From: an uncultured bacterium
GTDB lineage: Bacteria > Verrucomicrobiota > Lentisphaeria > Victivallales > Victivallaceae
Direction: 5' to 3'
Length of the DNA stretch: 18,003 bases
NCBI GenBank assembly: GCA_949286445.1
Contig: CASECL010000112.1
Location: forward strand, 1 to 18,003
In this document: piece by piece, positions 16,159-18,003 of the stretch
Layout of the letters: every line of letters starts with the position of its first letter
Numbering within the stretch: position 1 is the first letter of the stretch
Notes under the pieces: generated by a model
Database searches by the model: none
The model's input: only the letters and a program-made list of their open reading frames with translations
Told to the model about the DNA's origin: nothing
Position numbers and translations under genes: made by a program

Positions 16159-16560
16159 TTATTCCGACTTGGCCGCCAGACGACGCTGCGTTCTGTCACG
16201 GATCGCGCCGATGGTAACTTTCTTGCCCTTGCGGGTACGGGCATTGGTCTTGGTACGCTGTCCATGTACCGGCAGACCGCTGCGGTGACGGATGCCGCGG
16301 TAGCAGTTGATCTGCTGCAGACGGCGGATGTCAGCGGCGATAACCCGGCGCAGATCACCCTCGACCGTCATCTTCTCCTGAAGAATAACCGTGATGGCGG
16401 AAATCTGCTCGCTGGTCAAATCTTTTGCCTTGGTCCCCAGGGGAATACGGGCTTCTTCTATGATTTCCATCGCCTTGGTCGGGCCGATGCCGTAAAGATA
16501 GCGCAAAGCGTACTCAATACGCTTGTTTGCCGGGATTTCAACACCTATGATGCGTGGCAT
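16159..16560 (-). CDS. rpsM: 30S ribosomal protein S13 (uS13)
   Basis: A complete uS13 of 133 aa in the small-subunit head, contacting tRNA and the 50S bridges. Visible: the MPRIIGVEIP start, YLYGIGPTKA helix-two-turn-helix, LRRVIAADIRRL, YRGIRHRSGLPVHGQRT and NARTRKG in the basic C-terminus. The ATG at 16560 has AAGGA about 9 nt upstream. It lies 27 bp after rpmJ and 53 bp before rpsK. Nothing unusual was seen. Confidence 0.98.
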   Translation of the reverse strand: MPRIIGVEIPANKRIEYALRYLYGIGPTKAMEIIEEARIPLGTKAKDLTSEQISAITVILQEKMTVEGDLRRVIAADIRRLQQINCYRGIRHRSGLPVHGQRTKTNARTRKGKKVTIGAIRDRTQRRLAAKSE

Positions 16561-16587
16561 ATTTCAGTTCCTTTTCCTCTGTGTAAA

Positions 16588-16704
16588 TTAACCTTGTCTC
16601 TGCTTGTGGCGGGCATTGCGCGAACAAATCACCCGGATTACGCCATTGCGCTTTACAATCTGACAGAATTCGCATCTGCGTTTTACCGATGCTCTAACCT
16701 TCAT
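16588..16704 (-). CDS. rpmJ: 50S ribosomal protein L36 (bL36), zinc-binding form
   Basis: A 38-codon gene: ATG at 16702-16704 and TAA at 16588-16590. The protein starts MKVRASVKRRCEFCQIVKR and ends NARHKQRQG. The CxxC, later Cys and His make the zinc ribbon of the C+ form of bL36. GAGGA lies about 9 nt before the ATG. It is the first gene of the ribosomal operon here and is followed by rpsM after 27 bp, the usual order. Confidence 0.97.
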   Translation of the reverse strand: MKVRASVKRRCEFCQIVKRNGVIRVICSRNARHKQRQG

Positions 16705-16730
16705 AATTAGATTCCTCTGTGTTTTTGAAT

Positions 16731-16759
16731 ATTCTAACAGGCATTACAGCAAACAGCAA
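16731..16759 (-). promoter_or_regulatory. Probable promoter of the rpmJ-rplQ operon
   Basis: On the minus strand TTGCTG (16759-16754), a 17-bp spacer and TAGAAT (16736-16731) preceded by TGT make an extended -10 promoter. Transcription would start near 16724, leaving a leader of about 20 nt that carries the GAGGA ribosome site of rpmJ. Confidence 0.6.
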
Positions 16760-16776
16760 AGCCCGACAGCATCTCT

Positions 16777-16790
16777 ACTTTCATGAAAGT
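16777..16790. repeat. Perfect 14-bp palindrome upstream of the ribosomal promoter
   Basis: ACTTTCATGAAAGT is its own reverse complement and sits 17 bp upstream of the candidate -35 of the rpmJ operon. It could be a dimeric protein operator or part of a larger repeat. No T-tract follows, so it is not a terminator. Confidence 0.5.
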
Positions 16791-16942
16791 CAAGACGTTA
16801 TCGAACCTGTTTATATTGTGCCGCAGCCGGGGATGACTATCCTTTGCGAGCGGTGGAATTTGCGATACAAAAAAACTCACCCTTCAGCTATGGCAATCTG
16901 TTGCCGTTTAATAATATAACTCACATTATTTTTTTTTCAAAT

Positions 16943-16969
16943 CTTTTTTGATTTTTTTTACCAAAAAAG
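16943..16969. repeat. A/T inverted repeat after the glycosyltransferase gene
   Basis: CTTTTTTG (16943-16950) and CAAAAAAG (16962-16969) form an 8-bp inverted repeat around an 11-nt T-rich loop. It begins 43 bp after the glycosyltransferase stop codon. With a weak stem and no GC core it is a doubtful terminator; the A-tracts may simply bend DNA. Confidence 0.35.
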
Positions 16970-17012
16970 CTGATCCTCTTTCAATAATGAGCCGGCAGAA
17001 ACGTAATTTGCC

Positions 17013-18003
17013 CTACTTTCCGCTGCTTTTTTCCGGAGTTTTGGTGTCTTTTCTGCCGCCGGATGATTTGGCCAGTTCAGCAGCGTGCGCCGCCGCCTGC
17101 TTCTGAAACGCCGGGATTTTGCGTATAGTGGTTTTCACCTGTTCCGCAGAAATCAGCTTGGTGCATTCAAAATGGCGCGGCGTATTCTTATGTCTGGGAC
17201 ACCAGAGAAAATCAAAATGGTCAAAGTCAATGCGCATATCATTCCAGCAGCTGTGGCAGGCATGATAATTTATCACCCGGTAGGGGGTGGAAAATTCATT
17301 GGTCGGATGGGTGAAGCCGGATATCATCACCACCGGCACATGACACCCCCACGCCAGCCAGGACAAACCGCTGGACAACCCGATAAAAAAATCCGCATCC
17401 TTGATCAGATTAACCCTTTCCTGCAGCGGCAGATCACCCGTAAAGTCTTCTGAACCATAGGGAATCAAGTTGTAATTTATCCCGGTGCCGTGAACCTTTT
17501 CCTTGTCTATGCACAGCACCCGGTAACCATTGTCTTTCAGGAATTTCACCACTTCCATCCACCCGTAGGGATTATTCCAGTACTTGGCCTGGCTGGAACT
17601 TTGCGCCGCGATACAGACATAGGGTTCTTTTATCCGGCGTTTGGCGGACAAATCAAAACGCGGCGGTTCGTCTGACGGATCAACTCCGAGAATATATCCC
17701 GCAGTACGGTGCAGACCGATGTAACGGAAATCAATCGGCTGATTGTCCACGTTGCCCTTGAAAAACAGCCCCATGTAATAGGTGGCATAGGGTCTGTATT
17801 TTACGGTCTCATCCGCAGATATAAAAGTTATATCCGGATACTGCTTACGCACCAGATCCGCAATCCATGGAGTCATTACGCAGATCAGTTTGCACTGATG
17901 TTTCTTCTGGAAACGCTCCACATAACTGAACCAGCCGATGGAATCCCCCAGTGTTCCCACCGGAAGCTGAATCATCACTTCACGATCCCTGGCATCAAAA
18001 TCA
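17013..18003 (-). CDS. TibC-like autotransporter heptosyltransferase family protein, 5'-truncated
   Basis: The frame stays open through the right edge, so the N-terminus is missing; about 330 residues are visible of a family near 400 aa. The conserved start of the catalytic domain, DFDARDREV then LPVGTLGDSIGW, lies at the edge and continues upstream of the GTG at 17978, so that GTG is internal. The fold is GT-B (GT9-like), with FIGLSSGLSWLAW in the nucleotide-sugar domain. Four cysteines in C-X2-C-X15-C-X11-C (codons 17163-17258), around WND and CPRHKNTPRHFEC, match the iron finger of TibC-type enzymes. Known members attach heptose from ADP-heptose to Ser of self-associating autotransporters in the cytoplasm and act as dodecamers. 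The acceptor here is unknown. The C-terminal about 35 residues form a Lys/Ser/Gly-rich tail. Confidence 0.85.
   Translation of the reverse strand, partial: DFDARDREVMIQLPVGTLGDSIGWFSYVERFQKKHQCKLICVMTPWIADLVRKQYPDITFISADETVKYRPYATYYMGLFFKGNVDNQPIDFRYIGLHRTAGYILGVDPSDEPPRFDLSAKRRIKEPYVCIAAQSSSQAKYWNNPYGWMEVVKFLKDNGYRVLCIDKEKVHGTGINYNLIPYGSEDFTGDLPLQERVNLIKDADFFIGLSSGLSWLAWGCHVPVVMISGFTHPTNEFSTPYRVINYHACHSCWNDMRIDFDHFDFLWCPRHKNTPRHFECTKLISAEQVKTTIRKIPAFQKQAAAHAAELAKSSGGRKDTKTPEKSSGK

Larger units (their letters stand above)
16705..17012. other. 308-bp AT-rich gap upstream of rpmJ
   Basis: No recognised gene. infA, map or secY, the usual upstream neighbours of rpmJ, are not here in any frame I read. 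The stretch holds the probable ribosomal promoter, a perfect 14-bp palindrome, a GGCAA-TCTG-TTGCC hairpin (16893-16906) and a run of A/T tracts at 16907-16970. A 48-codon minus-strand frame (GTG 16880 to TAG 16734) and a 66-codon plus-strand frame (16719-16919) overlap each other; neither resembles a protein I know. A structured RNA or a dispersed repeat is possible but not shown. Confidence 0.5.

Noticed and set aside
14907..16288. Plus-strand open frames antisense to rpoA, rpsK and rpsM
   Set aside because: The minus-strand ribosomal genes are certain. The plus frames have no motifs and start at arbitrary codons.
16795..16815. tRNA-like T-arm (GGTTCGAT on the minus strand)
   Set aside because: The flanking bases do not pair into a T-stem, and no acceptor, anticodon or D arm can be drawn around it.
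16719..16919. 66-codon plus-strand frame in the gap upstream of rpmJ as a gene
   Set aside because: It has no ribosome site, no homology that I recognise, and overlaps the proposed ribosomal promoter. The region is described as an unexplained gap instead.

Overview
The window looks like chromosomal housekeeping and central-metabolism DNA from a Gram-negative-type bacterium, most likely a member of the PVC superphylum and perhaps Lentisphaerota. That placement is inference. It rests on the truncated alpha ribosomal operon (rpmJ-rpsM-rpsK-rpoA-rplQ with no rpsD between rpsK and rpoA, as in chlamydiae), the URO-D-like methyltransferase relative, and the cupin-AraC regulator next to sugar genes. 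No phage, transposon, CRISPR array, tRNA or rRNA was seen. Almost everything runs on the minus strand. The exceptions are a 5'-truncated URO-D family gene at the left edge and an AraC regulator near 7 kb.

Layout from left to right: (1) 1-677, the C-terminal part of a uroporphyrinogen-decarboxylase-like protein (+), converging on (2) dus-uvrB (-; tRNA dihydrouridine synthase translationally coupled to UvrB by an ATGA overlap). (3) 3841-7625 is a compact sugar module: xylA-xylB (-), closed by a strong terminator at 3841-3897, with a divergently transcribed AraC-type regulator (+). The roughly 120-bp divergent promoter region holds a near-consensus araC promoter that would give an almost leaderless mRNA, and an extended -10 for xylA without a good -35. 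(4) A bidirectional terminator at 7731-7782 separates araC from a long minus-strand block: an NADH:flavin oxidoreductase, a WecA/TagO-type polyprenyl-phosphate sugar-1-phosphate transferase and a CaCA-family Na+/Ca2+ exchanger. (5) bioD-bioA, preceded by an unrecognised polytopic membrane protein. (6) The ribosomal operon rpmJ-rpsM-rpsK-rpoA-rplQ, ended by a terminator at 14011-14050. (7) A 308-bp non-genic, AT-rich stretch containing the probable ribosomal promoter, a perfect palindrome and an A/T inverted repeat. (8) A 5'-truncated glycosyltransferase with the four-cysteine iron finger of TibC-type autotransporter heptosyltransferases.

In the sugar module, xylose would be isomerised to xylulose by the XylA homologue and phosphorylated by the FGGY kinase, under control of the divergent AraC protein. 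The XylA homologue keeps most catalytic residues but appears to have one metal-ligand Asp replaced by His, so its true substrate deserves a check. BioD and BioA perform consecutive late steps of biotin synthesis; bioB and bioF must lie elsewhere if the pathway is complete. I did not find a clearly new multi-gene system. The best leads are the altered xylose isomerase metal site, the leaderless regulator start, the TibC-like enzyme, and the unexplained gap upstream of rpmJ.
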